Below are positions 1 through 8,000 of a stretch of 64,000 nucleotides of DNA, in pieces (position 1 is the first letter of the stretch; every line of letters starts with the position of its first letter). The position numbers and the translations under genes are program-made. A model generated the notes under the pieces. That model worked only from the letters and a program-made list of their open reading frames with translations, ran no database searches and was not told the origin of the DNA. The stretch comes from Fuscovulum sp. (lineage in GTDB: Bacteria; Pseudomonadota; Alphaproteobacteria; Rhodobacterales; Rhodobacteraceae), in NCBI GenBank assembly GCA_035192965.1, contig CP136571.1, forward strand, positions 1,136,501-1,200,500, given 5' to 3'.

Positions 1-818
1 ACGCAGGCCTCAGTCTTCTTGCGGACTAGTTCCGCCACCTCGTAATCGTCGAGATCGCGCAAGGACCGGATCACTGGCGCGCCCCAGGGAACGCCGCGCG
101 CCTGCGTGCGCTGCTTCTCGTAAACATGGGCGATCTCGGTCGCCGGGACCGGGCGTGATCCGAGCCCACCCTGCAGCGCGCCCCAGGCATCGCCGGGGTG
201 AGCGGCTTGCAGCCAGTAGGCACGGCGCTTGCCAACCGGATCGAACTCGATCCCCTGTACCAGACGTCCGTCACTCAGTGCGCCGGACTTGGTGCCGTCG
301 AGGAAGTCGGCCTCCAGCACCTGCAACTGCAGCGGCACCGGCAGACCGTCCGAGGATCGCCGCAATCGGCGGCGCACCAGCACTTCGCCAGCCTCGACCA
401 TCTCGCGGCAGATCAGCGTTTGCAGCCCGTAGAAGTCGAGCTGGCCGTCGGCGTCGCACTCCGCCGTCCAGCGAGTGAACAACGCATCGATCTTCCGATC
501 CAGTTTGTCGTCACCGCTCGCGGCGCGGGGCATGATGCCCGCGCCGATGATGTTGTTGACCAGCACCGCCACGGCCTTGGCGGCATGCGGGTTGTTGCGC
601 ACGAGATCCCGCATCCGGTCCCGGAGCAGCGCTCCGGCGACACTGATCTCGGTGTCTGCCGAGGATCCCGGCGCGCGCCACCCGTCTGTGCGGCGCCCCT
701 TCGCTGCGCCGTCATACGCCCGCGTCAGGGTCTCGAAAGCCTGCCGGGCCATCACGCGGCGGGCAGCCATGCGCGGGGCGACCGAGGCGATGGCATAGTC
801 GAACCAGGTCGCCGACAT
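1..818 (-). CDS. Phage portal protein, lambda family (3' end outside window)
   Basis: The dodecameric portal forms the DNA entry channel of the capsid and the docking site for terminase. The frame stays open from the ATG at 818 to the window edge (about 272 codons visible). It starts MSATWFDYAIASVAPRMAAR and continues with the stretch RNNPHAAKAVAVLVNNIIG and a MVEAGEVLVRRR segment, both typical of the lambda-type portal family (PF05136). The ATG overlaps the stop of the gpW-like gene in a TGATG junction, which fixes the start. The order terminase, gpW, portal is standard for lambda-like packaging modules. The protein is truncated only by the window. Confidence 0.9.
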   Translation of the reverse strand, partial: MSATWFDYAIASVAPRMAARRVMARQAFETLTRAYDGAAKGRRTDGWRAPGSSADTEISVAGALLRDRMRDLVRNNPHAAKAVAVLVNNIIGAGIMPRAASGDDKLDRKIDALFTRWTAECDADGQLDFYGLQTLICREMVEAGEVLVRRRLRRSSDGLPVPLQLQVLEADFLDGTKSGALSDGRLVQGIEFDPVGKRRAYWLQAAHPGDAWGALQGGLGSRPVPATEIAHVYEKQRTQARGVPWGAPVIRSLRDLDDYEVAELVRKKTEAC

Positions 819-1027
819 CAGCGATCCCCACGCGAGAAGCCCGCGAGCCCGGCGACCGGCAATGGCCGCGTGGTGCCCGTGATGGCGCGCTCGATGGTGC
901 GAATGCGTGCCAGCAGATCCTCAGCCGAGCCGTAGTCGACGGATTTTCCATCATAGCTGACTCGGGTCGTGCCGCTGGCATAGGCCCGGCGCAGCGCCGA
1001 GAGCTCGGTTTCCGTCCAGTCGGTCAT
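818..1027 (-). CDS. gpW-like head-tail joining protein
   Basis: A 69-residue protein starting MTDWTETELSALRRAYASG and containing a VSYDGKSVDYGS strand pattern and a RTIERAI helix. This is the size and layout of the gpW/head-tail joining family, which sits between capsid portal and tail connector after packaging. It lies between terminase (1-base gap) and portal (TGATG overlap), exactly where gpW is found in lambda-like modules. The family call rests on size, position and general sequence pattern and was not checked by search. Confidence 0.75.
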   Translation of the reverse strand: MTDWTETELSALRRAYASGTTRVSYDGKSVDYGSAEDLLARIRTIERAITGTTRPLPVAGLAGFSRGDR

Positions 1028-1028
1028 G

Positions 1029-3032
1029 TCAGAACCATCCCCCGCGTCGGCCAAGCCAGTCTGACTGCCGTTTTCCCTGGATTGCGGATTGCGGCCGGTT
1101 GACCCGCCCCGCGCCATCCATTTCCATTGGACCAGCCCCGATCTGATCCTCGAGATCGCGCCATTTCTCGTCGGGCCAGCGGTCCGCGCCCGCGATCCAG
1201 GCGGCGGCGCGGGCATAGACCCGGCAGTCCAGCGCCTCGTTGCGCTCGCGCAGCTTCTGCCATTCGAGCTTCGCGAAGCCGCGCTTGGTGCGGACCGTCA
1301 CCAGTTGCTCGGCCACGACCTGCTTCAGCCATTCGCTTTCCACCCATGTCGGCAGGTGGATCGTCCCGGGTGGAAAAGCCGCGCCCTCGGCGCGCTCCTC
1401 GGCTGTGGGTCGGTCGAGCCGAAGGAAGCGGTAGGTCTCGGCCTTGAAGGTCGACACCGCCACGGTCCAGAGCCGCGCGCCGCGCCGGAGGCGTTTGCCA
1501 CCCTCGGTTGCGTCGACAAAGGTCGGGCCTGACACCGGGCTCGAGCGGTTGAACCCCTCGACGCCTTTCACCGGTGACACCTGCGCAAAGCCTTGCGCGC
1601 GCGACCAGGAATAGACCGCGGGGGCCTCGTATCCCGTGTCGATGGCCAGACGCGCGATGCGCAGATGAGCGCCGCGTTCATGCGGCCAGGACCGCTCCAG
1701 CAGCGCCGTCAGTTCCGACCACGCATCATGTCGGTCAGGCCCGCCTTCGATGACGACGTGATCGACAAGCCAGCTTTCGAGCCCACGACCCCAGGCCCAA
1801 ACATCGACCTCGATCCGATCCTTCTGCACGTCGGCCCCGGCGGTTAGGAACAGCCCACCTGCTGGTACCGTGCCCGGTTTCCACGCCTCGCGCCGGTCGT
1901 AGAGTCGCTGCCAGTCTGGCGCTTCGCCGGTCTCGACCCATGTCTCGCCCAGGATCGTGTTGCGGAACGCCTTGATCGCCTCGTCCGACCCTTGGGCCGC
2001 CTCCCAGCCGCGGGCGATGCGTTGCCAGCTGAGCCAGCCCACCGGCGAATAGAGCGCTGAGAGGTGATACCCGACCGTCGTCGGATCTGCGGCCGTTGCG
2101 GTCGCCCGCCATTCGCCAGCCTCCAGCATCGTTGCCTTGTGGTGTTCCGCGATGGGCTGATCACAGCCCTCGCAGTGATATTCCGCCGTTTCCGGCTTGC
2201 CCTTCTGCCAGCGCAGCCGGTCGAACTTCAGCCACTGCAGCGCACCGCAATGCGGGCATGGCACGAAGTAGCGCCGCTGGTCGCTCGCCTCGTATTCTCG
2301 CTCGATCCGGCTTAGCCCCCGGATGGTGGGGGTCGAAACCAGCAGCACCTTGCGCCGATGGGCGAAGGTCAGCGACCGGGCCTCGGCCAGCGTCACCGGA
2401 TCACCTTCCTCGTCGGCCGAGGCCGGATAGGCATCGACCTCGTCGAGGAAGATGTAACGCGCCGGGGTGGAGCGAAGCCCGACCGCCGAGTTCGCGCCCG
2501 TCATGATCAGGATGCCGCCCGCGAACTCCTTCGACAGCATCGTGTTGCCGGCGTCGCGCGATCGGGCCGGTTTGACCCGCTCCCGCAACTCGGGGCTCTC
2601 GTCGATCAGCGGATCGATCCGCTGGCGCGAGTTGCGTTTCGCCAGTTCCACGGTCGGCTGGACCGCCAGCATCGGCCCCGGTGCCTGGTGGATGGCAAAG
2701 CCGATCCAGTTGTTTCCGGCCTCGGTCGCGCCGACTTGGGCCGCCTTCATGAACACGATGCGCTGCATCACATCGCCGGGCGACAGCCGGTCCATGATCT
2801 CGCGCATGTAAGGCGTACGTGCGGTGCGATAGCGCCCGGGTTCGGCAGATGCGCGGCCCGACAGCATTCGATGCCGGTCCGCCCATTCCGAGACGGTCAG
2901 GTCCGGGTCGGGCTGCAGCCCGCTGCCCCAGGCACGCAGGATCTCGCCCGCGCCGTCGAAATCGGTCAGTCCGTCATCGTCACCGGAAATCGGGCCGGAC
3001 CTCGGCAAGTTCGTCGAGGTGGGCACGGACAT
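1029..3032 (-). CDS. Terminase large subunit, GpA family
   Basis: The ATPase/nuclease motor packages phage DNA into proheads. The N-terminal half carries the GpA-type P-loop region FMKAAQVGATEAGNNW and a Walker B-like IFLDEVDAYP. A zinc-binding insertion follows with CPHCGALQW and YHCEGCDQP cysteine pairs, then an RNase H-like nuclease half with LTAGADVQKD and LAIDTGYEA acidic motifs. The length, about 667 aa, is normal for the family (PF05876). The start chosen is the ATG at 3032, preceded by a GAAGG-type site. An upstream TTG at 3041 is possible. It overlaps the small subunit by 53 bases. Confidence 0.93.
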   Translation of the reverse strand: MSVPTSTNLPRSGPISGDDDGLTDFDGAGEILRAWGSGLQPDPDLTVSEWADRHRMLSGRASAEPGRYRTARTPYMREIMDRLSPGDVMQRIVFMKAAQVGATEAGNNWIGFAIHQAPGPMLAVQPTVELAKRNSRQRIDPLIDESPELRERVKPARSRDAGNTMLSKEFAGGILIMTGANSAVGLRSTPARYIFLDEVDAYPASADEEGDPVTLAEARSLTFAHRRKVLLVSTPTIRGLSRIEREYEASDQRRYFVPCPHCGALQWLKFDRLRWQKGKPETAEYHCEGCDQPIAEHHKATMLEAGEWRATATAADPTTVGYHLSALYSPVGWLSWQRIARGWEAAQGSDEAIKAFRNTILGETWVETGEAPDWQRLYDRREAWKPGTVPAGGLFLTAGADVQKDRIEVDVWAWGRGLESWLVDHVVIEGGPDRHDAWSELTALLERSWPHERGAHLRIARLAIDTGYEAPAVYSWSRAQGFAQVSPVKGVEGFNRSSPVSGPTFVDATEGGKRLRRGARLWTVAVSTFKAETYRFLRLDRPTAEERAEGAAFPPGTIHLPTWVESEWLKQVVAEQLVTVRTKRGFAKLEWQKLRERNEALDCRVYARAAAWIAGADRWPDEKWRDLEDQIGAGPMEMDGAGRVNRPQSAIQGKRQSDWLGRRGGWF

Positions 3033-3540
3033 GTTTCTCAAGAACCTTCTGCATCGCGGCCGGTTCCACGCCCAGATCGGCCGCCATCAGCGCCGATGCA
3101 CGCGCAGGCCAGTTGACCCAGCCATCCCGCACCTCACGCGCGAGCCGGAACACCAGCGACAGCGCGCGGGCCCGTTCGATCAACTCCCCCTTCAGCTTCT
3201 GGAGCCGGATGCGCCGCTCCTGCGCCTTCAGCACCTCGTTGGCGGTCTTCGCCTGCAGGAAGGTCGTGCCGCCGCCGACCGCCGGGACCGCCAGACCCTG
3301 TTCGCGCAGCGTGTCGCCTACAGCGGCCACTGCCGCCTCGGGGACGGGTTTCAGCTTCGGTTCGGGCGGCTCTCGGGTCTTGGACGGGTCGGTGGTGTCA
3401 GCACGCCGCGCATCACTGGCGGCAGCGTTGATGCTGCCGTCGGGATAGAGGACCAGCCGTTCCGCCGTCTTCGCCTTCTGGATCGCGCCCCGCGAAAGCC
3501 CGACATGGGCGGCGTACTGGCGCTCGCTCATGCCCTGCAT
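2980..3540 (-). CDS. Terminase small subunit-like DNA-binding protein
   Basis: A 186-residue protein whose first 40 residues form a putative helix-turn-helix (SERQYAAHVGLSRGAIQKAK), followed by a Pro-rich linker and a helical C-terminal half with FLQAKTANEVLKAQERRIRLQKLKG-like heptads. Nu1-type small terminases recognise the cos/pac site and recruit the large subunit. Position directly upstream of, and overlapping, the GpA gene supports this role. It is the first gene of the leftward packaging operon. Start at 3540 or the Met three codons later. Confidence 0.75.
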   Translation of the reverse strand: MQGMSERQYAAHVGLSRGAIQKAKTAERLVLYPDGSINAAASDARRADTTDPSKTREPPEPKLKPVPEAAVAAVGDTLREQGLAVPAVGGGTTFLQAKTANEVLKAQERRIRLQKLKGELIERARALSLVFRLAREVRDGWVNWPARASALMAADLGVEPAAMQKVLEKHVRAHLDELAEVRPDFR

Positions 3541-3571
3541 CGACGGCTCCGATTATCATTCAAGATCATGT

Positions 3572-3590
3572 GCTTATCGAGTTGATAAGC
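3572..3590. promoter_or_regulatory. Palindrome between divergent packaging and accessory genes
   Basis: GCTTATC-GAGTT-GATAAGC has perfect 7-base arms and a 5-base spacer. It lies 32 bases upstream of the small terminase start and upstream of the rightward gene at 3652. The AT-rich, symmetric layout in a divergent spacer suggests a repressor or activator operator; there is no direct evidence of what binds. Confidence 0.45.
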
Positions 3591-3651
3591 GTCGCCACCG
3601 GAGCGAACGTCACTCCATCGAAGCGATGCAACTCACTACGGAGCCACCAGA

Positions 3652-3876
3652 ATGACCGGCCGCGCCACTGACAATTCCAAGGCCCTCGACGCCTTCATCG
3701 CCGCCAAGACCGAGATCGACGCGATGCTGGAGCGGCTCGCCGCCCTTAGCGCGGACCATTTCGAGACCAGCCCCGATGAGATCAATTGGGGCCATGTCGG
3801 AACACTGAACCACTACCGCGCCAAGCTGCGCGAGATCAGCGACAGCGACTTCAGGGAAGGCGAGCACGCCGAGTGA
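3652..3876 (+). CDS. Hypothetical small phage protein
   Basis: A 74-residue acidic, mainly helical protein (central IAAKTEIDAMLERLAALS helix, C-terminal LREISDSDF). No signal peptide or membrane segment. I do not recognise a function. It is transcribed opposite to terminase and probably together with the DUF3489 gene 90 bases downstream. High GC3 supports coding. A GGAG sequence lies 10 bases before the ATG. Confidence 0.65.
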   Translation: MTGRATDNSKALDAFIAAKTEIDAMLERLAALSADHFETSPDEINWGHVGTLNHYRAKLREISDSDFREGEHAE

Positions 3877-3966
3877 GACGACCCGGTCACGGTCCGGCCC
3901 GCCGACTGGCGGGCTCGACCTCGTAGAAGGGCCCGCATCTCGCGCGCCCCTATACGGGAGACGACG

Positions 3967-4539
3967 ATGACCCAGCTTTCCGACACCCAAGCCCTGATCC
4001 TGAGCGCCGCCGCCCAGCGGCCCGAGCACATCGCCTTGCCGCTGCCCGAGAGCCTGCGTGGCGGTGCCGCCGCCAAGGTGGTCGGCGCGATGATCGCCAA
4101 GGGCTTCCTGCAGGAGGTCGACGCCGACCTGCGCAAGGGCGAACCGATGTGGCGCGAAACCGGTGACGGCCACGGCACCACGCTGGTCGCCACCGACGCA
4201 GGCCTCGCCGCCATCGGCATCGAGCCGGGCGACGCGAACACCGCGCCCATGGGCGCCAACGACGCGCCGAGCGACGCGCCCGCGCCGGATGCCGCCACCG
4301 AACCGGAAGGCGCGCCCAAGGCGCGCACGCCGCGCGAGGGGACCAAGCAGGCCACCCTGATCGCCATGGTGCGCGCGCCGGAGGGCGCGACCATCGAGGA
4401 GATCACCGCAGCCACAGGCTGGCAGTCGCACACGGTGCGCGGAGCGATGGCCGGGGCCCTGAAGAAGAAGCTTGGGCTCGAGGTGACCTCAGAGAAGGTC
4501 GAGGGGCGCGGGCGGGTATACCGGCTTCCCGCCGCCTGA
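3967..4539 (+). CDS. DUF3489 domain protein, winged-helix-like
   Basis: 190 residues. The N-terminal third reads as a small winged helix (LSDTQALILSAAAQRPEHIALP ... MIAKGFLQEV), then a Pro/Ala-rich linker, then a C-terminal domain TKQATLIAMVRAPEGATIEEI and ATGWQSHTVRGAMAGALKKKLGL typical of DUF3489 (PF11994). The second domain also looks like a DNA-binding helix-turn-helix. The family is common in alphaproteobacterial phages and islands, and its molecular role is unknown. It follows the gene at 3652 in the same direction. Confidence 0.8.
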   Translation: MTQLSDTQALILSAAAQRPEHIALPLPESLRGGAAAKVVGAMIAKGFLQEVDADLRKGEPMWRETGDGHGTTLVATDAGLAAIGIEPGDANTAPMGANDAPSDAPAPDAATEPEGAPKARTPREGTKQATLIAMVRAPEGATIEEITAATGWQSHTVRGAMAGALKKKLGLEVTSEKVEGRGRVYRLPAA

Positions 4540-4720
4540 CCCAGCGCAGAATGTGCTATGCCGCCGCCCCGACCGGGCGGCGGTTTCTCATTGCCACGAC
4601 AGCAGATCGCGGCGGCGGCCTGTGGAGTGTCGTGTGCCTTTCCTATGCGACCAGTGAGGCTCGTGACGGGCATCATACGCCGTGACATGTTGCGGGAGAA
4701 ACTGTGAATGGCGGCACAAC

Positions 4721-5323
4721 ATGATCGAAGACGAAGATGCCAATCGAGCGATTATTGATCGCGGCAACATGCCTCCAAAGTGGCCCACCCACCGCCATTC
4801 GCCCGAATTCTGGGAACAGTTGGGTAGAACTGTCGCAACATACGGCTTTCTAGAGGAAGTTTTGGGCAAAGCGATCTTCGCATTTACCGCGACTCGTCAG
4901 TTTGAAACGTCCGCAGAGGCGCAGGAGGCTTACGCTTCATGGCTTCCAACCCTTGAGCGAGCCTTGACCGACACATTGAAGCCGCTTGCTGAAGCCTATG
5001 GTAAGGCGGTTCGCGACAATGCCAAAAGCACCACTGAGAACGTTGACGAACTCGTCGCCGCGATCAAGGAGGCGTCTGAGATCAGGAACGTGATCTGTCA
5101 TGGTTCGTGGCGGACGCCGGACCGCGAAGGGCGCTCGCTACCGCTATTCGTCAACAAACGAAAAGAGATCTTCGGCACACCGATTGATGTTGCTTACCTC
5201 CATCAGGTTCAAAGCCACGTTGCCGAACTCGCGGCCACGGTAATCGATACCGTTACCCATATGGGGTTTCAGTTCCCGGGCGGTGCTGGACCAGGCAAGC
5301 GAATTTGGCCAGATAATCGATAA
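4721..5323 (+). CDS. HEPN-like helical protein, putative phage accessory (moron) gene
   Basis: About 200 residues and predicted all-helical. EFWEQLGRTVATYGFLEEVLGKAIF is followed further on by EASEIRNVICHGSW. The R-N-x-I-x-H-G string matches the RNxxxH signature of HEPN-fold proteins, many of which are RNases in abortive-infection or toxin systems. Base composition is visibly lower in GC than the flanking phage genes, which suggests separate acquisition. Start: ATG at 4721. A GTG at 4682 would add 13 residues. There is no partner antitoxin gene beside it. Family assignment is by motif only. Confidence 0.6.
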   Translation: MIEDEDANRAIIDRGNMPPKWPTHRHSPEFWEQLGRTVATYGFLEEVLGKAIFAFTATRQFETSAEAQEAYASWLPTLERALTDTLKPLAEAYGKAVRDNAKSTTENVDELVAAIKEASEIRNVICHGSWRTPDREGRSLPLFVNKRKEIFGTPIDVAYLHQVQSHVAELAATVIDTVTHMGFQFPGGAGPGKRIWPDNR

Positions 5324-5329
5324 GTGCGA

Positions 5330-5551
5330 TCAAGGCTGTCCCTTTTTCAATCGCTCGAACAGCCGCCGCAGGACGTAGGACCGCGCGATGCTGACCACGG
5401 TGAACACCGCGCCCATCTTCAGGTTCTGCGCCAGCGTCGTGTGTAGCCCGAAGAACGGGAAGATCAGGATCTGCGTCACGACCGCGATGCCGTAGCCGAC
5501 GATCACGTTGGCGACGGACTCGGTCAGCGACATGAGGCGCGACTGCTTCAT
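5330..5551 (-). CDS. Small two-helix membrane protein, DUF7220-like
   Basis: 73 residues with two hydrophobic spans (VANVIVGYGIAVVTQILIF and LKMGAVFTVVSIARSYVL) and a basic C-terminus (RRLFERLKKGQP). This matches small DUF7220-type proteins found beside phage methyltransferase genes; function unknown. Its ATG overlaps, in an ATGA junction, the stop codon of the alternative frame across the methyltransferase gene (5548-6663) rather than the stop of the methyltransferase frame itself. Confidence 0.7.
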   Translation of the reverse strand: MKQSRLMSLTESVANVIVGYGIAVVTQILIFPFFGLHTTLAQNLKMGAVFTVVSIARSYVLRRLFERLKKGQP

Positions 5552-6663
5552 GCCGCCACCTCATCCATCGGCCAACAGTTCAGCCGCCAGAGTTCGCAGC
5601 GCATGCGCCGCAACCAGGGGGACCACACCGTTGCCACAGAGGCGAAGCCGGTCCACCCTATGGGCCAGCCCATCAGCGCCTCGACGAACAGCGGGTTCAA
5701 GGTCCGGCGCGGCTCGGAGGTATTGCCCCCAGCCATCGGCGTCACCAGGACCTGGCGGCCAAGCAGGCCGTTCACCGGCGTGTTGGCAAGGCTCGTCGCT
5801 CCGTCCTTGTGATCGCGTGCCGTCGGCGTCATCCAGAGCCCGGCCGAATGGGTCAGATCGGCCGAGCGGCGGTTCCCCGCGCTCGGCTTGCACCCGTCGT
5901 TCGCCATCGGCGTCGGCCAGAGCGCAGCTGTCGTCGCGAGGTTCATGCCGTGCTGCCCAGCCTGCTGCGAGGGCGTCGGCTTTGTCTGTCGATTCTCGTT
6001 GGCACTGGCCCTCGGCGTCGGCCAGAGCCGCAGCAGTTCCGTCCGGTTCCCGCCACTCGACCGGGTGCCAGAGCAGGCGCGCGGGGTCGGCCAGTTCGTC
6101 TCCCTCGCGAATGGCGAGTATGAAGAGCCGCTCGCGCTTGTGGGGCGCACCGACTTCCGCCGCCGTGAAGAGGCCTGCCGCAAGGCGGTAGCCCATGCCG
6201 ACCAGTCCTGCGGCGACTTCGGGGAAGCCCAGGCGGAGATGATGGGCGACATTCTCGAGGAAGACGAACGGCGGTTCGACCTCGGCGATGATGCGGGCGA
6301 CATGGGGCCAGAGGTGGCGTGGGTCCTCCGCGCCCTGGCGCCTGCCTGCGACCGAGAACGGCTGGCACGGATAGCCCGCAGTGACGATGTCCACCGCGCC
6401 GCGCCACGGACGGCCATCGAAGGTTCCAACATCGTCCCAGACAACAGCCTGATCCAGGGACGCGTCTTCCATCCGCGCCACGAGAGTGGCTGCGGCGAAG
6501 GTTTCCCGTTCGACATGGCCCACAGCACGATATCCGGGGATGGCGATGGCAAGACCGAGGTCCAGCCCGCCCGCGCCGGAGCAGAGGGAGAGGCCGAAGA
6601 GGCATGCGTCTCCGGCTCCGGAAGCGCGTCCGGAGGGATGTAGAGCCAGGTCATGCATGTCAC
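5548..6663 (-). CDS. Overlapping frame inside the cytosine methyltransferase gene, possible second protein
   Basis: A 371-codon frame shifted relative to the methyltransferase. The first half is Ser/Arg-rich and looks like a shadow. The second half contains five regular units (NWPTPRA, LWPTPRA, LWPTPMA, WMTPTARDHKDG, VTPMAGG), then LNPLFVEALMGWPIGWTGF, a string I recall from C-terminal parts of many phage cytosine methylases. GC3 of the last 59 codons is about 86% by hand count, higher than the methyltransferase frame. Its TGA overlaps the ATG of the next gene in an ATGA junction, the coupling pattern used elsewhere in this operon. It could be a genuine overlapping gene, a frameshift product or a preserved shadow. 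Confidence 0.4.
   Translation of the reverse strand: MTCMTWLYIPPDALPEPETHASSASPSAPARAGWTSVLPSPSPDIVLWAMSNGKPSPQPLSWRGWKTRPWIRLLSGTMLEPSMAVRGAARWTSSLRAIRASRSRSQAGARARRTHATSGPMSPASSPRSNRRSSSSRMSPIISAWASPKSPQDWSAWATALRQASSRRRKSVRPTSASGSSYSPFARETNWPTPRACSGTRSSGGNRTELLRLWPTPRASANENRQTKPTPSQQAGQHGMNLATTAALWPTPMANDGCKPSAGNRRSADLTHSAGLWMTPTARDHKDGATSLANTPVNGLLGRQVLVTPMAGGNTSEPRRTLNPLFVEALMGWPIGWTGFASVATVWSPWLRRMRCELWRLNCWPMDEVAA
5561..6658 (-). CDS. DNA (cytosine-5-)-methyltransferase
   Basis: It transfers methyl from S-adenosylmethionine to C5 of cytosine in a specific DNA site. Phages use such enzymes to evade host restriction. Motifs in order: LSLCSGAGGLDLG (I), GYPCQPFSVAGRR with the catalytic Cys (IV), FVFLENV (VI), GAPHKRERLF (VIII), a long recognition region with repeated LAD(A/P) units, and CGNGVVPLVAAHA (motif X-like) near the end. 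At 365 aa it is normal for a monospecific enzyme. GC3 is unusually low for this prophage (hand counts about 69% over the first 70 codons and 60% over the last 55, against about 90% in the next methyltransferase). A second protein-like frame overlaps the whole gene (see 5548-6663). Confidence 0.88.
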   Translation of the reverse strand: MHDLALHPSGRASGAGDACLFGLSLCSGAGGLDLGLAIAIPGYRAVGHVERETFAAATLVARMEDASLDQAVVWDDVGTFDGRPWRGAVDIVTAGYPCQPFSVAGRRQGAEDPRHLWPHVARIIAEVEPPFVFLENVAHHLRLGFPEVAAGLVGMGYRLAAGLFTAAEVGAPHKRERLFILAIREGDELADPARLLWHPVEWREPDGTAAALADAEGQCQRESTDKADALAAGWAARHEPRDDSCALADADGERRVQAERGEPPLGRSDPFGRALDDADGTRSQGRSDEPCQHAGERPAWPPGPGDADGWGQYLRAAPDLEPAVRRGADGLAHRVDRLRLCGNGVVPLVAAHALRTLAAELLADG

Positions 6664-6704
6664 GCGGCGGGTTCGGGTTGTGGTTCGGGTACGCCCGGGA
6701 ATTC

Positions 6705-8000
6705 TTACAGCCGCTCGGTTCTCACCTGCGCGAAGGTCCGGCCATCGCCGTCGAGGATCGCTTCGCGGCCGGTCTCGGCCTGCCAGCGTTCTACGGCGAC
6801 ATCGACGTAAGCCGGGCTGATTTCCATCGCGTAGACGCGGCGGCCGTTGGCCTCGCCTGCCATGATCTGCGAACCAGAGCCCGAGAACGGCTCGTAGCAG
6901 AGGCCGCCACGGACCACATGCTGGCGCATCGGGATCCCGAAGGCGTCCAGCGGCTTCGGCGTCGGATGGTCGGGCCGGTCATCCTTGGCAAAGCTGGGCA
7001 GCGCCCATGTCGATGGCAGGGTTTCTTCCGCCACTTTGGGTGGGCGGTTCGGCCGACGCCACCCCATGAAACAGGGCTCGTGCTTCCAGAGGTAATGCGA
7101 CCGGGTGAGGACCCCGCGGTCCTTCACCCATATGATCTGCTGATGGACGAAGGCGCCCGCCTTCTCCCAGCAGGCCTCCAGCATCGCCTGGCGGCGGGAG
7201 GCGTGCCAACAATACCAGGCGGCGTCCTCAGTGATGGCTTCCGCCACCGCGGCGGCGATGAAGCCGTCGTAGAGTTCAGCCCCCTGGCTGCTGTCGTCCC
7301 AAGTGACGCCGTAGGATTTCGACCAGTCCTTGTTGCGCGTCGGGTGGTTCGAGCCGTCGTAGTCCACGAGGTATGGCGGGTCGGTCGCGAACAGTATCGC
7401 GCGCTCGCCGTTCATCAGACGGCGCACATCGTCGTGGCTGGTACTGTCACCGCACAGGAGGCGATGGTCGCCGAGGATCCAGAGATCCCCTGTCCTGGAG
7501 GCCGGATTGCGCGGCGGCTCGGGGATGGTCACCGGCGGCACAGAGCCTCCGGCGCCACCTTCTTCCCCGTCCCCCTCCGGCACGAAGGCCAGCAGCTTGT
7601 CGAGTTCGCCGTCGGAGAAGCCGACTAGGGACAGGTCGAAATCCTCGGCCAGCAGGTCGTTCAGTTCCGCCGACAGAAGCGCCTCGTCCCAAGTGCCCAG
7701 TTCGGTGAGCTTGTTGTCCGCGATCCGGTAGGCCCGCCGCTGCGCCTCGGTCAGATGCCCGAGCACGATCACCGGCGCTTCGGTCAGTCCAAGCTGCGTC
7801 GCTGCCAGCACCCGGCCATGACCCGCGATCAGTTCGCCGTCCTCGGCCACGAGGCAGGGCACGGTCCAGCCGAACTCCGCCATGCTGGCGGCGATCTTCA
7901 CGACCTGGTCCGCGCCATGCGCCTTGGCATTGCGGGCATAGGGCTGGAGCTTGGCCAGCGGCCACATCTCGATCCGCTCTGGGGCGAAGCTCAGCGTCAT
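6705..8000 (-). CDS. ParB-like nuclease domain fused to N4/N6 DNA methyltransferase
   Basis: 431 residues. Residues 5-110 form a ParB/Srx-like domain (LAKLQPYARNAKAH, GELIAGHGRVLAA, RAYRIADNKLTELG). The second half is an N6-adenine/N4-cytosine methyltransferase with DLWILGDHRLLCGDS, the catalytic FATDPPYLVDYDG, and the SAM-binding YEPFSGSGSQIMAGE near the C-terminus (N6_N4_Mtase, PF01555). The motif order DPPY before FSGSG is that of the beta class. This two-domain architecture is common in alphaproteobacterial phages and protects DNA or modifies regulation. The ATG at 8000 gives the conserved N-terminus; an upstream extension lacks family character. Confidence 0.9.
   Translation of the reverse strand: MTLSFAPERIEMWPLAKLQPYARNAKAHGADQVVKIAASMAEFGWTVPCLVAEDGELIAGHGRVLAATQLGLTEAPVIVLGHLTEAQRRAYRIADNKLTELGTWDEALLSAELNDLLAEDFDLSLVGFSDGELDKLLAFVPEGDGEEGGAGGSVPPVTIPEPPRNPASRTGDLWILGDHRLLCGDSTSHDDVRRLMNGERAILFATDPPYLVDYDGSNHPTRNKDWSKSYGVTWDDSSQGAELYDGFIAAAVAEAITEDAAWYCWHASRRQAMLEACWEKAGAFVHQQIIWVKDRGVLTRSHYLWKHEPCFMGWRRPNRPPKVAEETLPSTWALPSFAKDDRPDHPTPKPLDAFGIPMRQHVVRGGLCYEPFSGSGSQIMAGEANGRRVYAMEISPAYVDVAVERWQAETGREAILDGDGRTFAQVRTERL

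Noticed and set aside
5548..6663. Simple frameshift splitting the cytosine methyltransferase
   Set aside because: The methyltransferase frame is itself complete from motif I to the motif X-like end without a stop, so no sequencing or mutational frameshift is needed to explain it.
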